This document shows positions 25,128 through 33,998 of a stretch of DNA of 34,049 nucleotides, piece by piece; the stretch's first letter is position 1; each line of letters opens with the position of its first letter. The stretch covers positions 1-34,049 of the forward strand of contig JAAYZW010000251.1 of NCBI GenBank assembly GCA_012514645.1, read 5' to 3'. Both the position numbers and the translations under genes were made by a program. The stretch comes from Chloroflexota bacterium. GTDB taxonomy: Bacteria > Chloroflexota > Anaerolineae > Anaerolineales > Anaerolineaceae. Below the pieces are notes generated by a model. The model ran no database searches and had not been told where the DNA came from. It was given only the letters and a program-made list of their open reading frames with translations.

Positions 25128-27149
25128 ATGCAAGCAAATACTCAGTTCCAGGAAGAAGCATTAAACACAATTCGATTCCTGAGTGCCGACGCTGTAAAAC
25201 ACGCAAATTCCGGGCATCCCGGGTTGCCGATGGGCACTGCCGCGATTGCTTATACTCTGTTCACCAAACACATGCGCTTTAACCCTGCCAACCCAGAATG
25301 GGCAGACCGCGACCGCTTTATTCTCTCTGCAGGGCATGGTTCCATGCTCCTCTACAGCCTGCTTTATCTGACTGGCCACGCAGACATGACCATGGAGCAG
25401 CTAAAAACTTTCAGGCAGCTCGGCAGCCTAACCCCCGGGCACCCGGAATATAAGCACACGCCTGGCGTCGAAACCACCACCGGTCCGCTTGGGCAGGGGC
25501 TGGCAACAGCGGTTGGTTTTGCCATGGCTGAAGCCCACCTGGCATCAGTCTACAATACCGAAGCCCGGAAAATCGTCGATCATTGCACCTACGTAATCGC
25601 GAGTGATGGCGACCTGATGGAAGGGGTTACCTCTGAAGCTTCCTCCTTAGCCGGGCACCTCGGCTTGGGAAAACTGATTGTTTTCTATGATGACAATAAA
25701 ATTACGATCGATGGCAGGACTGACATAACCTTCACCGAAGACCGCGCCAAACGTTATGAGGCTTATGGCTGGCAGGTTTTGCATGTAAAAGATGGCAACA
25801 ACATCAGCGAAATCGACCAGGCTATCCAGACAGCCAAGGCTGACCCTCGCCCTTCGCTGATTATTTGCAAGACGATTATTGGTTTTGGCTTCCCCACCTG
25901 GGCTGATAACCCGGCGGCACACTCGGGTATTCCCAGCGATGAAGAGCTGGACGGCGCGAAGAAAGCTCTCGGATATCCGGTTGAACCGCATTTTTATGTC
26001 AGTGATGAAGTGCTGACTCATTATCGTGAAGCACTGACCAGGGGCAGGCAGGCAGAAGCCGAATGGAAAAAGAATTTCGATGAATACCGGCAGAAGCAGC
26101 CTGATCAAGCTCGTGAGTTTGAACGTGTTATGGCTGGTGGTTTACCTGAAAACTGGCAAGATGTGGTTCCTACCTTCCCAGCCGATGCCAGGGGTTTGGC
26201 TACCCGGGCAGCATCGGGCAAGGTTTTAAATGCCCTTGCGCAAACACTGCCGGAATTAATCGGTGGTTCGGCTGATCTGGCTGGCTCAAACTCGGTTAAT
26301 CTCAATAACCAGGGCAGTTTCCAGAAAGAGAATTATGCTGGCAGAAACATCCATTTTGGCGTCCGCGAACACGCGATGGGCGCGATCAGCAATGGATTGA
26401 CCCTCCACGGCGGTTTGCGCTCTTTTGTGGCTACCTTCTTTGTCTTTTCGGATTATTTGCGTCCGGCACTGCGGCTGGCAGCCCTTTCCGAAGTTGGCAA
26501 CGTTTGGGTTTTTAGCCACGACAGCTTCATGGTCGGAGAAGACGGACCCACTCATCAACCAGTAGAGCACCTGAATTCATTAAGGGCAATGCCGAATATC
26601 GCACTCTTGCGTCCGTCTGATGCCAATGAAACAGCAGAGGCATGGAAGGTCGCCATTGAAAGAAAAGACGCGCCAACCATTCTGGCGCTAACCCGCCAGG
26701 CTGTTCCAACGCTGGACCGGCAGAAATTCGCCAGCGCAGAGGGGCTTCGCAGGGGCGCCTACGTATTAGCAGACCTGGGAGAAGGATCAACAGAACTGGT
26801 TTTGATGGCGAGTGGTTCGGAAGTGGATCTTATCGCAAAAGCTGGTCAGATTTTGGCAGAAGAGGGTGTGAGCTTGCGCCTGGTTTCGTTCCCCAGCCTG
26901 GAACTCTTTGAGACACAAACCAAAGAATATCAGGACGGCGTCATGTTGCCCGGGGTGAAAGCCAGGCTGGCAGTTGAAGCTGGTTCGAGCCTGGGCTGGC
27001 ACCGTTGGGTTGGTGCGGATGGAGCCCTGATCACTATGGATCGTTTTGGCGCCAGCGCTCCCGCAGAGGAGCTGTTGGTGGAATTCGGCTTCACAGTTGA
27101 AAACGTGCTCGAAAAAAGCCGCCAATTGCTGGCTGGATCATTTCAATAA
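25128..27149 (+). CDS. tkt: Transketolase
   Basis: This thiamine-diphosphate enzyme of the pentose phosphate pathway moves two-carbon units between sugar phosphates. It has 673 residues, typical of the full-length family. AAGGA lies six bases before the ATG. Motifs in order are SGHPGLPMG (His30), [10 protein letters not shown], the diphosphate-binding SDGDLMEG with [14 protein letters not shown], the pyrimidine-domain [13 protein letters not shown] with the catalytic Glu, [19 protein letters not shown], and the C-terminal DRFGASAP. Everything needed for activity is present. It is downstream of ptsI after a hairpin and a dyad, suggesting a separate promoter. No transaldolase or other pentose phosphate gene is in the window. 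Confidence 0.97.
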   Translation: MQANTQFQEEALNTIRFLSADAVKHANSGHPGLPMGTAAIAYTLFTKHMRFNPANPEWADRDRFILSAGHGSMLLYSLLYLTGHADMTMEQLKTFRQLGSLTPGHPEYKHTPGVETTTGPLGQGLATAVGFAMAEAHLASVYNTEARKIVDHCTYVIASDGDLMEGVTSEASSLAGHLGLGKLIVFYDDNKITIDGRTDITFTEDRAKRYEAYGWQVLHVKDGNNISEIDQAIQTAKADPRPSLIICKTIIGFGFPTWADNPAAHSGIPSDEELDGAKKALGYPVEPHFYVSDEVLTHYREALTRGRQAEAEWKKNFDEYRQKQPDQAREFERVMAGGLPENWQDVVPTFPADARGLATRAASGKVLNALAQTLPELIGGSADLAGSNSVNLNNQGSFQKENYAGRNIHFGVREHAMGAISNGLTLHGGLRSFVATFFVFSDYLRPALRLAALSEVGNVWVFSHDSFMVGEDGPTHQPVEHLNSLRAMPNIALLRPSDANETAEAWKVAIERKDAPTILALTRQAVPTLDRQKFASAEGLRRGAYVLADLGEGSTELVLMASGSEVDLIAKAGQILAEEGVSLRLVSFPSLELFETQTKEYQDGVMLPGVKARLAVEAGSSLGWHRWVGADGALITMDRFGASAPAEELLVEFGFTVENVLEKSRQLLAGSFQ

Positions 27150-27162
27150 CCTAATATTTGTC

Positions 27163-27233
27163 GTAGGGCGGAATTAGGTGGGTGCGAAATTTGGATATTG
27201 CGATGTTTTTGCTCCCACCTAATTCCGCCCTAC
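27163..27233. repeat. Large perfect palindrome, GTAGGGCGGAAT family, copy 1
   Basis: GTAGGGCGGAATTAGGTGGG (27163-27182) and its exact reverse complement (27214-27233) flank a 31-base centre that itself pairs weakly (GC and AAA against TTTT and GC). It lies between the convergent tkt and surface-protein genes and could act as a two-way transcription stop. A 15-base flank, TATCAGCCATCAGAT (27244-27258), recurs at 29763-29777 beside copy 2. Confidence 0.85.
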
Positions 27234-27281
27234 AGCTATTCCTTATCAGCCATCAGATTCGTCGTTGTTGTCTCCGAAACA

Positions 27282-28163
27282 CTATTCAGAGCAAGTTATT
27301 TGTTGTTCTGCAATATGGGTCTCGTTGATGATCACAGAGATCGTGACTGGTAATGCTAACTGCTTTTCCGGTTTCAGGCTGAGTACAAACCCGCTGAAAA
27401 GGTAATTTTCATCCTCAAAATGGTTCGCGACATCAGGGCGATCATATTTTTCGGTTTCGAAATAATAAATCTTGCCATCCCCGCTGGTCACCTGGATCTG
27501 GACAGTATCCGCAGTCGCACTCTGATCGGTCAGGTATGCCCAACCTTTGACTGTCAATCGGTCTTCGCTTATCTTGCAAGCCTCGACATTAAAATTGACT
27601 TGGTTCGATCGTTCGAAATCCTTCAGTTCTTCAAGTGGTTGACCGGCTTCCTTCTTAGTTTCAATAAATGCGTTCCCATTCTTTTGAAAGTATTTATTTG
27701 TACTGATCACAACCGGATCCCGGTCAGCCTGGTCGAGTTTGATGAACATTTCATAGAACCCAGTATCGATCGCGATGGTCGAAAACGAGCCAATAAAGCC
27801 CAATTCATCCGGGGTGAGGTTCATCTCCGGAAACGCCCTGGAAACATCCGGGCGTCGGTATCGGTCAGCCTCCAATTCATAGGAAAAATCCACAGACTTC
27901 AATATCAGCGATGCATGCTGCCCGGTCTCCGGCTGGTTCGCCGGATTAAATGCCCAGCCTTCGAAATAGACCTTTTGTAAAAGCCCCTCCGGGCTGGAGA
28001 AACGATTGATGTCGAAATGAATTTCAGATGAGGTTGTGAACTCGTCATTTTTAATCTTCTCGAGGTTGTACCCAGTAGCGATTAAGGTCAACCGGGTGGA
28101 GAAGAAAAATAACAACAGCCAAACCAGGGCTAAGACAATTAACCACTTCTTCTTGGAATCCAT
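27282..28163 (-). CDS. Membrane-anchored protein with two repeated beta-rich domains, unknown function
   Basis: The ATG at 28163 (MDSKKKWLIV) has GGAGGAG five bases upstream and is one base after the stop of the sulfatase-like gene. The protein has 293 residues: one N-terminal membrane helix (LIVLALVWLLLFFFS) and an outside part that is an internal duplication. The first unit has VYFEGWAFNP, YELEADRYRRPDVSRAFPE and GFIGSFSTIAI. The second has LTVKGWAYLTD, YYFETEKYDRPDVANHFED and SGFVLSLKPE. Each unit is about 90-100 residues with a central RPDV motif. I cannot name the domain; it looks like a carbohydrate- or ligand-binding beta-sandwich. Coupling to the sulfatase-like gene suggests a shared job at the cell surface. 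Confidence 0.75.
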   Translation of the reverse strand: MDSKKKWLIVLALVWLLLFFFSTRLTLIATGYNLEKIKNDEFTTSSEIHFDINRFSSPEGLLQKVYFEGWAFNPANQPETGQHASLILKSVDFSYELEADRYRRPDVSRAFPEMNLTPDELGFIGSFSTIAIDTGFYEMFIKLDQADRDPVVISTNKYFQKNGNAFIETKKEAGQPLEELKDFERSNQVNFNVEACKISEDRLTVKGWAYLTDQSATADTVQIQVTSGDGKIYYFETEKYDRPDVANHFEDENYLFSGFVLSLKPEKQLALPVTISVIINETHIAEQQITCSE

Positions 28164-28164
28164 C

Positions 28165-29655
28165 TTACTCCTCCGGCTCCGCAATCAACCCCAGGTCCAG
28201 GTCCAGCACCTTGTCAAGGGTCAATCTCACGATATTAATCCCTGAGTAACCTTCGATGTTCAAAGGCTCGCCAGCTGTATAAACAGCACCAAAAATATTG
28301 CGCATGTAGTACAGCTTCGTGTCGTAATCTTCCACATCTTGCCCTAAAACGTCTCTCAGTTGGCGCGGCTGCCTGTAGGCATGGTCTGACAAAAGGATAA
28401 TAGTGGCTTCTGGATCGTTCTCAAGGATCTCCTCCACCAGTTCGAGGATCAGTTTATTGGCATACTTGAGCTGGCCGAGATAAATATTCGGATTCTCCCA
28501 ATTAACGCGGTCATTCGGGTCTGTTTCGTTCCCAAATTCATCAAAAACCCAAGGGCTGTGTGGAAACATCATGTATGCAATCGTAAACAGGTTCGATTCC
28601 TGGAGTTTGCTTGATTCTTTTGAGACAGAGAACAGCTCATTTATTTCGACGATTCGGGTCAGGCTCGAAGCGCTGCGCAGTGGATAATAGGCAGATTTGT
28701 CAATCAGGAGGGTGAGCAAGCTTTCTTCTAAACTCAAAACCCCCTGTGGTGTGTATTGATAACGGAAATAAGTCTCCGGAGTGGAGATGTAACCCTGGTC
28801 GTTAATTAAATTGATGTCATAACCTAGCGACCGCAGCAGCGAAAACAGATAAGGGTTCTGGAGCATTTGGTCTTTTTCCGTTTCGGTATAGTTGAGGCTA
28901 TTAACGGAAAGATTTAAGAGATTTGTTATCTCTACAATCGACCAGATGGTGTAATTCCGGCTGTGCTTCGTAGTGTTGAAGCCCAGCTGGTTTAACTGGT
29001 CATAAAAATCCTGATTGTCGTATCCGGTGAAAAGCGGAAGGGTTTCGTAGCCGCTATACTCGTCAAATATAAACATATAAATATTCGGTAAGTTTTCATT
29101 CGCAGCCACAGGGGCTTTGGAGTCTATATTTACCGGAGCGGATACTGATTCCCGGTTTTTTTGATTTTGGATAACTCCTGGTACCGCAAAAACGACATTC
29201 AGAATCATCAAAAACAAGAAAATTGACCCGAAAACAAGGTTGATCTTCACAGTTGTATCTTGTCGCAAGTGTTTACGGATCAAATACCAGACCACCCCAA
29301 AAACTGTGACCAGCAGAATCAGCCCATGCCAATAATAAAAGGATGGTATCAGGGAGCTGACTATATTCAACCCGCTATGGAAAAGGCTCAGCGGTATCAC
29401 CGCAGCCGTTGTTGCTAGCGAAGCCTTATGGATGTTTTTCATCATCAGGAAACTGATCGCGAAAATCACCAGCCAGTGGAGGGATACCAAGCCAACTGAG
29501 ATCAACAGATCGTCAGTGCCGAGCTGACTGAAGTTGCGGGTAACCAGGTATACACAAGGGAACAAGGCAGCAACCAGCGAAGCCAGGACACTGCCAATAA
29601 CATGGAGCGAGCTCAAATGTTCTGCTGGTGTGTGGTTATCTATTTCAGTCGTCAT
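28165..29655 (-). CDS. Membrane protein with extracytoplasmic sulfatase-like domain
   Basis: This 496-residue protein has about five N-terminal membrane helices (residues about 15-40, 47-73, 78-102, 107-126 and 138-160), then a large outside domain of the alkaline phosphatase/sulfatase superfamily. Visible metal-site pieces are IYMFIFDEYSGYETLP near 190-205, the middle MMFPHSPWVFDEFG and LLSDHAYRQP near 430. The order resembles LtaS/phosphoethanolamine-transferase-like enzymes that modify surface polymers. The nucleophile would be a Ser or Thr in the YSGYET region; no sulfatase CxPxR motif is seen, so a classic sulfatase is unlikely. It forms a tightly coupled operon with the duplicated-domain protein downstream. 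The substrate is unknown. Confidence 0.8.
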   Translation of the reverse strand: MTTEIDNHTPAEHLSSLHVIGSVLASLVAALFPCVYLVTRNFSQLGTDDLLISVGLVSLHWLVIFAISFLMMKNIHKASLATTAAVIPLSLFHSGLNIVSSLIPSFYYWHGLILLVTVFGVVWYLIRKHLRQDTTVKINLVFGSIFLFLMILNVVFAVPGVIQNQKNRESVSAPVNIDSKAPVAANENLPNIYMFIFDEYSGYETLPLFTGYDNQDFYDQLNQLGFNTTKHSRNYTIWSIVEITNLLNLSVNSLNYTETEKDQMLQNPYLFSLLRSLGYDINLINDQGYISTPETYFRYQYTPQGVLSLEESLLTLLIDKSAYYPLRSASSLTRIVEINELFSVSKESSKLQESNLFTIAYMMFPHSPWVFDEFGNETDPNDRVNWENPNIYLGQLKYANKLILELVEEILENDPEATIILLSDHAYRQPRQLRDVLGQDVEDYDTKLYYMRNIFGAVYTAGEPLNIEGYSGINIVRLTLDKVLDLDLGLIAEPEE

Positions 29656-29778
29656 TAAAATATGCCCTGGAAATCAAGGCTCATCTCCCGGAATTCTTTA
29701 AGGTTTGCACTATTTTACCCCCTTATCAGAGAACGGGATATATGAACAATAAGTGTCTTTTCGTATCAGCCATCAGAT

Positions 29779-29933
29779 CGTAGGTCGGGATGAGAGCGCT
29801 CATGAATGTTGGAGAACGAGAACCTTGTCGCGCTCTCACTCCGACAGCCAATCCAACATCACAAGCGGCGGAGTGAGGCAGGAGCAAAACCAGCGTAATA
29901 TCCAAGCCCCGCGCCCACCTCATTCCGCCCTAC
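29779..29933. repeat. Palindromic repeat cluster, GTAGGGCGGAAT family, copy 2
   Basis: Most of the 280 bp gap between the sulfatase-like and opine dehydrogenase genes is repeat DNA. One stem pairs GTCGGGATGAGAGCGC with GCGCTCTCACTCCGAC (two mismatches), and a second pairs GGCGGAGTGAGG with CCTCATTCCGCC (one mismatch). The right end, CATTCCGCCCTACAGCTA, directly abuts the opine dehydrogenase stop codon. Unlike copy 1, it appears to be two elements joined. Confidence 0.75.
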
Positions 29934-29935
29934 AG

Positions 29936-31039
29936 CTAATCCCTTTCACCGGTTTCGACAAATTTAACCACTTCTCCGACACTCATATCCTTAATTCCGA
30001 GGCGGTTGACGGTGCGACCTTTGCGGCGGTAATCTGTGCCATGAATAAAATTAGCCAGGTTGATAATGCTCTCTATTCCATTCACTGAAACACCATAGGT
30101 TTTAGCGAAAGAAGCAATCGGCACCAGGCTCATGGGGATCTCCTCCGTGATATAGCGGTGATTCAGCGTGCCAGGTGCGCGGATGCCATAATATCCGGTC
30201 TGATTGTGCATAGCTTCGTGCAGGTCATTACCCGTCGCGTTGTATGCAAGTTCCAGCCATTCCAGAGCGGTTCTGGCTTTCAACCCAATCGCCGATGCCA
30301 CCGTAACCCGTTCGCGGTCCAACACTTCCAACACCTTGGCTACTGACGGGGTGACGCCATCCACGTAAAACTCAAAATCTCCTGAGGTAGCCTCGATCCA
30401 GCCGGCATTAAGCAGAGCGAGGGCTGGATGAAAGATAGCGCCCATGTTGTTCAGCCCGGTTTGCAAAACGTTTTTCCCATCGATAAATTGCGGAAAAGCC
30501 GGGTGGATTGCGTCCAGAACCGTTACGGTATTTGTGGCAGGCAGAGCAGCCAACGGCACTGCTTCTTTGATTCGGAAGATGCGTGCCTGGCTGGGTCCTT
30601 CTGAACGGCTGGCGAAAAGGAAGGTCTCAGCTTCGGCGATGATCGGTTTTGTCGGGCAATGCTCTTGTTCGAGTGTGAAGCGGAATTCCAACGCGCCGCC
30701 AGTGCGCCCGGGGTTCAAAACCACAATGTGATCATCCCTCAAGTACTGGGCTGCGGCTTTGGCAATATCTGCGTGGGCAGTAGATGGGACAACCACCATG
30801 ATGATATCAGCTTCGTTGAGGGCTTCTTCCATGTTATCGGTGACTTTGTGCAGCCTGCCGAATCCATTTGGTTCGCTTGGGTTCTCGAGATCGATCCCAC
30901 CGCGCAGCCGAATGATCTCCACCCGATTGGCAGTGCGGTTATATAGAGTAACCTGAGCTCCCAAAAGAGCCAGGTAAGCAGCCATGGCTTTTCCCCCGTT
31001 GCCAGCGCCAATTACAGCATATCGATATTTGTTTTCCAT
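29936..31039 (-). CDS. NAD/NADP octopine/nopaline dehydrogenase-family protein
   Basis: This 367-residue opine dehydrogenase would join or split an amino acid and an alpha-keto acid by reductive condensation. The Rossmann motif GAGNGGKAMA is at residues 11-20, with YNRT after strand two. The C-terminal catalytic domain shows GLNNMGAIFHPALALLNAG, with the conserved His of the family, and HNQTGYYGIRAPGTLNHRYITEE. GAGG lies about six bases before the ATG, and the gene begins seven bases after the stop of the B12-binding protein, so the two form an operon. Substrates are not deducible; the pairing suggests a D-amino acid or ornithine/glutamate-type pathway. Confidence 0.9.
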   Translation of the reverse strand: MENKYRYAVIGAGNGGKAMAAYLALLGAQVTLYNRTANRVEIIRLRGGIDLENPSEPNGFGRLHKVTDNMEEALNEADIIMVVVPSTAHADIAKAAAQYLRDDHIVVLNPGRTGGALEFRFTLEQEHCPTKPIIAEAETFLFASRSEGPSQARIFRIKEAVPLAALPATNTVTVLDAIHPAFPQFIDGKNVLQTGLNNMGAIFHPALALLNAGWIEATSGDFEFYVDGVTPSVAKVLEVLDRERVTVASAIGLKARTALEWLELAYNATGNDLHEAMHNQTGYYGIRAPGTLNHRYITEEIPMSLVPIASFAKTYGVSVNGIESIINLANFIHGTDYRRKGRTVNRLGIKDMSVGEVVKFVETGERD

Positions 31040-31046
31040 TATTACC

Positions 31047-32678
31047 TCAACTTAAAAATATTTCCAAACGATCCTGTTCGGAGATTGGTTGGCTATGCTC
31101 GTCCACCGATTCACTGGCACCGTTTACGACACGTGTTTTGATCGTGCCCGGAGCAAATGGATTGTTCTTTAACTGGGGGGCATCCAGGATGCCGAGTTTG
31201 ACTGCCCTGGTCAGCGTTGCCGGGTCGGTGAACGGATCTTCAGTATCTGCCGGGGCGATATTGCTGATCGACCTTAGGGTTGCTTGTGCTTGTTCGATCA
31301 GATGGTGTTTCCGAGCCTGAATTTTAGAGTCAGCAGTCAAATCAGGCTGACCCGACAGGGCGTTTTCGATACTGCGCCGGGCAGCCAGGCTGGCATCAAT
31401 GATGTCTTCTGGAGTGGCAGCATGGTCAGCTTCGGTGTGACCAACAATGTGGATGATGTGCGGTTTCAGAGCCATTTGCAGGTAGATGCTTGTTGCCAGG
31501 TGGGCACGGGCGGCATTATCTTCCAGCGGATAGCTGAGCAAACCGGTCCGCGTCTGGCGCCAAATGTGAAAATTGTTGTCTTCGAGAGGGGCGATCATTT
31601 CGAGGATGGCGAGCATTTTTGCCAAATCCATCGAATCCGAAAGGTTGGGCGGGCTGTTGAACATCAGCTGCGCGATGTAATCTTTGACACCGAAAGCTTT
31701 GGAATTGTAAGCAGAAAGAAAACCGGAAACGACAAAGACCACGTCTGAAGCATCGCGCATGCCCCAGTGGTGCGGCTCGTTTAACTCCACCGGAATGTTA
31801 CGCTCGCCATACCATGACATCACATGCTGGTGTTCGCGGATGGATTCTTCCAGCGTTAGCGGACCGCGTCCGTCCATCAGGTTAAACCAAAACAGCGGGA
31901 TGGCACACCAGGCGATATTGATGGTTTCGACATACATTTCAGCAAGGCGGATGAAATCATCGGTGCCGGAATAGGTGCGCATCAGCGGGAAGTTGCCAGT
32001 GCGAGAAGCCTGGTAAAGCAAGCGATAGTCTTCAGCACTGCGAACGGGGACACCACCGGCACCGGTGCTGCGAGGGTTTTGCCGTTCCGGGTGGAAAAAA
32101 TTAGCCTGGGCATCTTGATCGATCCCCAGCGAAATCACATCCAGTGCTTTTGCTTCAGCTATTTCAGAGATACCGGCGATGGTGGCTTGAATGGTTGGCA
32201 GACCAAAATGGTGTCGCAAAAGTGGAAAGGGCTGTTTCCAGTGAATGCGTTCGATCGTACTTTGAGGATAAGCCGATTCACCTGTAGAAGAAATGTTTTC
32301 ACTGCGTAGGTAGGCAAGGATGTCTTCGCGGCTTTCGCTCCCATCGTAAACCGTCTCAAAAAAGCCCTCCAAAGTTTCAACTTTACGGCAAACCGGAGGA
32401 GTGCCACCAAAACTAAAGCGGACACCCTGGCTGTGCAAGTCGGCAGCAGCCTCTGCAAATTCAGCAATGAGGCGTTCACCTGTTTCAGGAGTAAGTCGGT
32501 AAGATACACCAACCAGGCCGGCTTTTTCGCGTTGAGCAACCTCGATAAAGGTCTCGATCGGGACAGCAGGACCGAGAAAGATGGTTCGCCACCCAGCTGA
32601 TTCAGCCAGGCGAAGAAAATTACTCACTCCTGCGACATGAACACATTCCCCCAGGGCTCCGGCTACAACGGTTTTCAT
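31047..32678 (-). CDS. B12-binding, glutamate mutase-like protein
   Basis: This 543-residue protein has AGGAG six bases before the start. The first about 130 residues form a B12-binding Rossmann-like domain: GALGECVHVAG (His14, Gly17), LVGVSYRLTPETGE and FSFGGTPPVCRKVE. The usual DxHxxG motif has Cys12 in place of Asp. The remaining about 400 residues look like a B12-dependent mutase TIM barrel. LMDGRGPLTLEESIREHQHVMSWYGERN and the end AVKLGILDAPQLKNNPFAPG recall the catalytic subunit of glutamate mutase (MutE). This is recognition from memory, not a search. Glutamate mutase normally has two separate chains, so a fused version is unusual. It is the first gene of an operon with the opine dehydrogenase. 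No cobalamin riboswitch is seen upstream. Confidence 0.75.
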   Translation of the reverse strand: MKTVVAGALGECVHVAGVSNFLRLAESAGWRTIFLGPAVPIETFIEVAQREKAGLVGVSYRLTPETGERLIAEFAEAAADLHSQGVRFSFGGTPPVCRKVETLEGFFETVYDGSESREDILAYLRSENISSTGESAYPQSTIERIHWKQPFPLLRHHFGLPTIQATIAGISEIAEAKALDVISLGIDQDAQANFFHPERQNPRSTGAGGVPVRSAEDYRLLYQASRTGNFPLMRTYSGTDDFIRLAEMYVETINIAWCAIPLFWFNLMDGRGPLTLEESIREHQHVMSWYGERNIPVELNEPHHWGMRDASDVVFVVSGFLSAYNSKAFGVKDYIAQLMFNSPPNLSDSMDLAKMLAILEMIAPLEDNNFHIWRQTRTGLLSYPLEDNAARAHLATSIYLQMALKPHIIHIVGHTEADHAATPEDIIDASLAARRSIENALSGQPDLTADSKIQARKHHLIEQAQATLRSISNIAPADTEDPFTDPATLTRAVKLGILDAPQLKNNPFAPGTIKTRVVNGASESVDEHSQPISEQDRLEIFLS

Positions 32679-32734
32679 GGTAACTCCTGTAAGGTCGTTG
32701 ATGGTCGTGTTCTAAACCCGAATTATCTTGGGTA

Positions 32735-32753
32735 ACCTGCAAGGTTTGCAGGT
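32735..32753. repeat. Short palindrome between the mutase-like and nicotinamidase genes
   Basis: ACCTGCAA (32735-32742), GGT, and TTGCAGGT (32746-32753) form a perfect 8-base dyad in a divergent 203 bp intergenic region. It may be an operator shared by the two divergent transcripts or a small dispersed palindrome. Confidence 0.5.
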
Positions 32754-32881
32754 GGACAAAGTTATTTCTTAAGTTTACTCGAAATGAAAGAAGTTGTGGA
32801 ACAAGAAGAAGGTTGTGTAAAACCCAGTATGGTGAGGAGTATTGACTATAATTTTGAAAACCTTTTAGAGAGGAGTGAAAA

Positions 32882-33475
32882 ATGACGACAGCATTGATCA
32901 TTGTTGATATGCAAAATGATTTTCTCCCCGGAGGTGCCCTGGCGGTTGCCGGAGGTGATGAAATCATTGATGAAATCAACCGAATTTCAAAGGCTTATGA
33001 CCTGGTTGTAGCAACTCAGGACTGGCACCCGCACAACCATGGCAGCTTTGCCTCGCAGCACGAAGGCGCCCGGCTGTATGAAATGGGCGTGTTGGCTGGC
33101 ATGCCCCAAGTAATGTGGCCCGACCACTGCGTGCAGGGAACGTTTGGTGCCGACCTGACCAAGCACCTCGACCAGGAGCGGGTGGAAGCCATTTTCAGAA
33201 AAGGCACGGATGCAAAAATTGACAGCTACAGCGCCTTTTTTGACAATGGTCACTTGAAGGCGACCGGTTTGGCGGGGTATCTGCAGGGGCGCGGAGTTGC
33301 CGATGTGCATATCGCTGGATTGGCGGCGGATTTTTGCGTTTGGTATACAGCGCAGGACGCAATCGCGCTTGGGTTTGAGGCTGCAATCCTACTCGATGCA
33401 ACCAGGGCAATCGACCCGGTTGGGTTCGATAAAATCAAGCATAAATTTGTGGATTTGGGCGGCAGATTAATATAA
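32882..33475 (+). CDS. pncA: Nicotinamidase
   Basis: This 197-residue enzyme turns nicotinamide into nicotinic acid in the NAD salvage route. GGAG lies eight bases before the ATG. The catalytic triad is visible: Asp9 (IIVDMQNDF), Lys107 (IFRKGTD) and Cys152 (AADFCV). The metal site is Asp47, His49 and His53 in QDWHPHNH. All three match the isochorismatase-like family and specifically the nicotinamidase subgroup, including GVDVHI-like GVADVHIAGLAAD. It stands alone on the plus strand, divergent from the B12-protein operon. No nicotinate phosphoribosyltransferase is near. Confidence 0.95.
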   Translation: MTTALIIVDMQNDFLPGGALAVAGGDEIIDEINRISKAYDLVVATQDWHPHNHGSFASQHEGARLYEMGVLAGMPQVMWPDHCVQGTFGADLTKHLDQERVEAIFRKGTDAKIDSYSAFFDNGHLKATGLAGYLQGRGVADVHIAGLAADFCVWYTAQDAIALGFEAAILLDATRAIDPVGFDKIKHKFVDLGGRLI

Positions 33476-33509
33476 CAGTTTGTTTATCACACCCTCTTCG
33501 GCAACCTGA

Positions 33510-33695
33510 TTGTTTTTTCAAACCGCTGGAGATGCTTTATCAGAACAATTTCGAGATCATGCCCTCAGTGTAGTTTGGGCGAAGCACAGGGAGTGCCATA
33601 TTGATTCAGATTGGTTACTGATTTATCTTCAGGTAGAGGAGACATTAGTATTGACTTTGGTAAGAACCGGTAGCCACAGCGATCTGTTTCGGTAA
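33510..33695 (+). pseudogene. Truncated YafQ-family toxin (type II toxin-antitoxin remnant)
   Basis: The frame (from TTG at 33510) ends at TAA 33693-33695 and reads 61 residues. It matches the C-terminal two-thirds of YafQ-type mRNA interferases: ALSEQFRDHALSVVW, HRECHIDSDWLLIY and LVRTGSHSDLF. The residues known to matter in E. coli YafQ (His in RDH, His in ECHI, Asp-Trp in SDWLLIY, His and Phe in GSHSDLF) are all present. The first about 30 residues of the family are missing, a stop codon (TGA) precedes the frame directly, and only 34 bases separate it from pncA. No DinJ/RelB-like antitoxin is seen. It is most likely a decayed relic, although a short form could be made. Confidence 0.7.
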
Positions 33696-33705
33696 GATAA
33701 GTGCT

Positions 33706-33964
33706 GTAGGGCGGAATGCGCTTTGTTTTGACCCGGGAGCGTGGTGACTACGGCTGCGCACACCGCCGTCACGATTGCCAGCACTCACGATGTCGGAGTG
33801 AGACCGCGCGAAAAACACGACAAGCCTACACCTGTTACCGGTCTCATTCCGACCTGCGATTGTCATCCTGAACATCTTTTGTGAAGGATCTCATACCACT
33901 ATGTAGGGAACGGTCTTGCGCCGTTCCGCACATCAAGGGAATGGGACAAGCCACATTCCCTACA
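33706..33964. repeat. Palindromic repeat cluster, GTAGGGCGGAAT family, copy 3
   Basis: This covers most of the space between the toxin relic and the leuS end. It opens with CTGTAGGGCGGAAT. One hairpin pairs GTCGGAGTGAGACCG (33792-33806) with CGGTCTCATTCCGAC (33839-33853), one mismatch. A second nested hairpin pairs TGTAGGGAA (33902-33910) with TTCCCTACA (33956-33964), and inside it GGAACGG (33907-33913) with CCGTTCC (33921-33927). The pieces GTCATCCTGAAC...GTGAAGGATCT and, just beyond, ATTCGCTACGCTCAGAATGA are intergenic repeat types seen in many bacterial genomes. No coding sequence is evident. Confidence 0.75.
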
Positions 33965-33998
33965 AACCATTCGCTACGCTCAGAATGATGGGTGGCGG

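Noticed and set aside
29726-29923. Open frame of 65 codons in the gap before the opine dehydrogenase gene
   Set aside because: It lies wholly within palindromic repeat DNA and has no protein-like features.
32679-32881. Cobalamin riboswitch upstream of the B12-binding protein
   Set aside because: No B12-box-like sequence is seen and the gap is short, with only a small palindrome.
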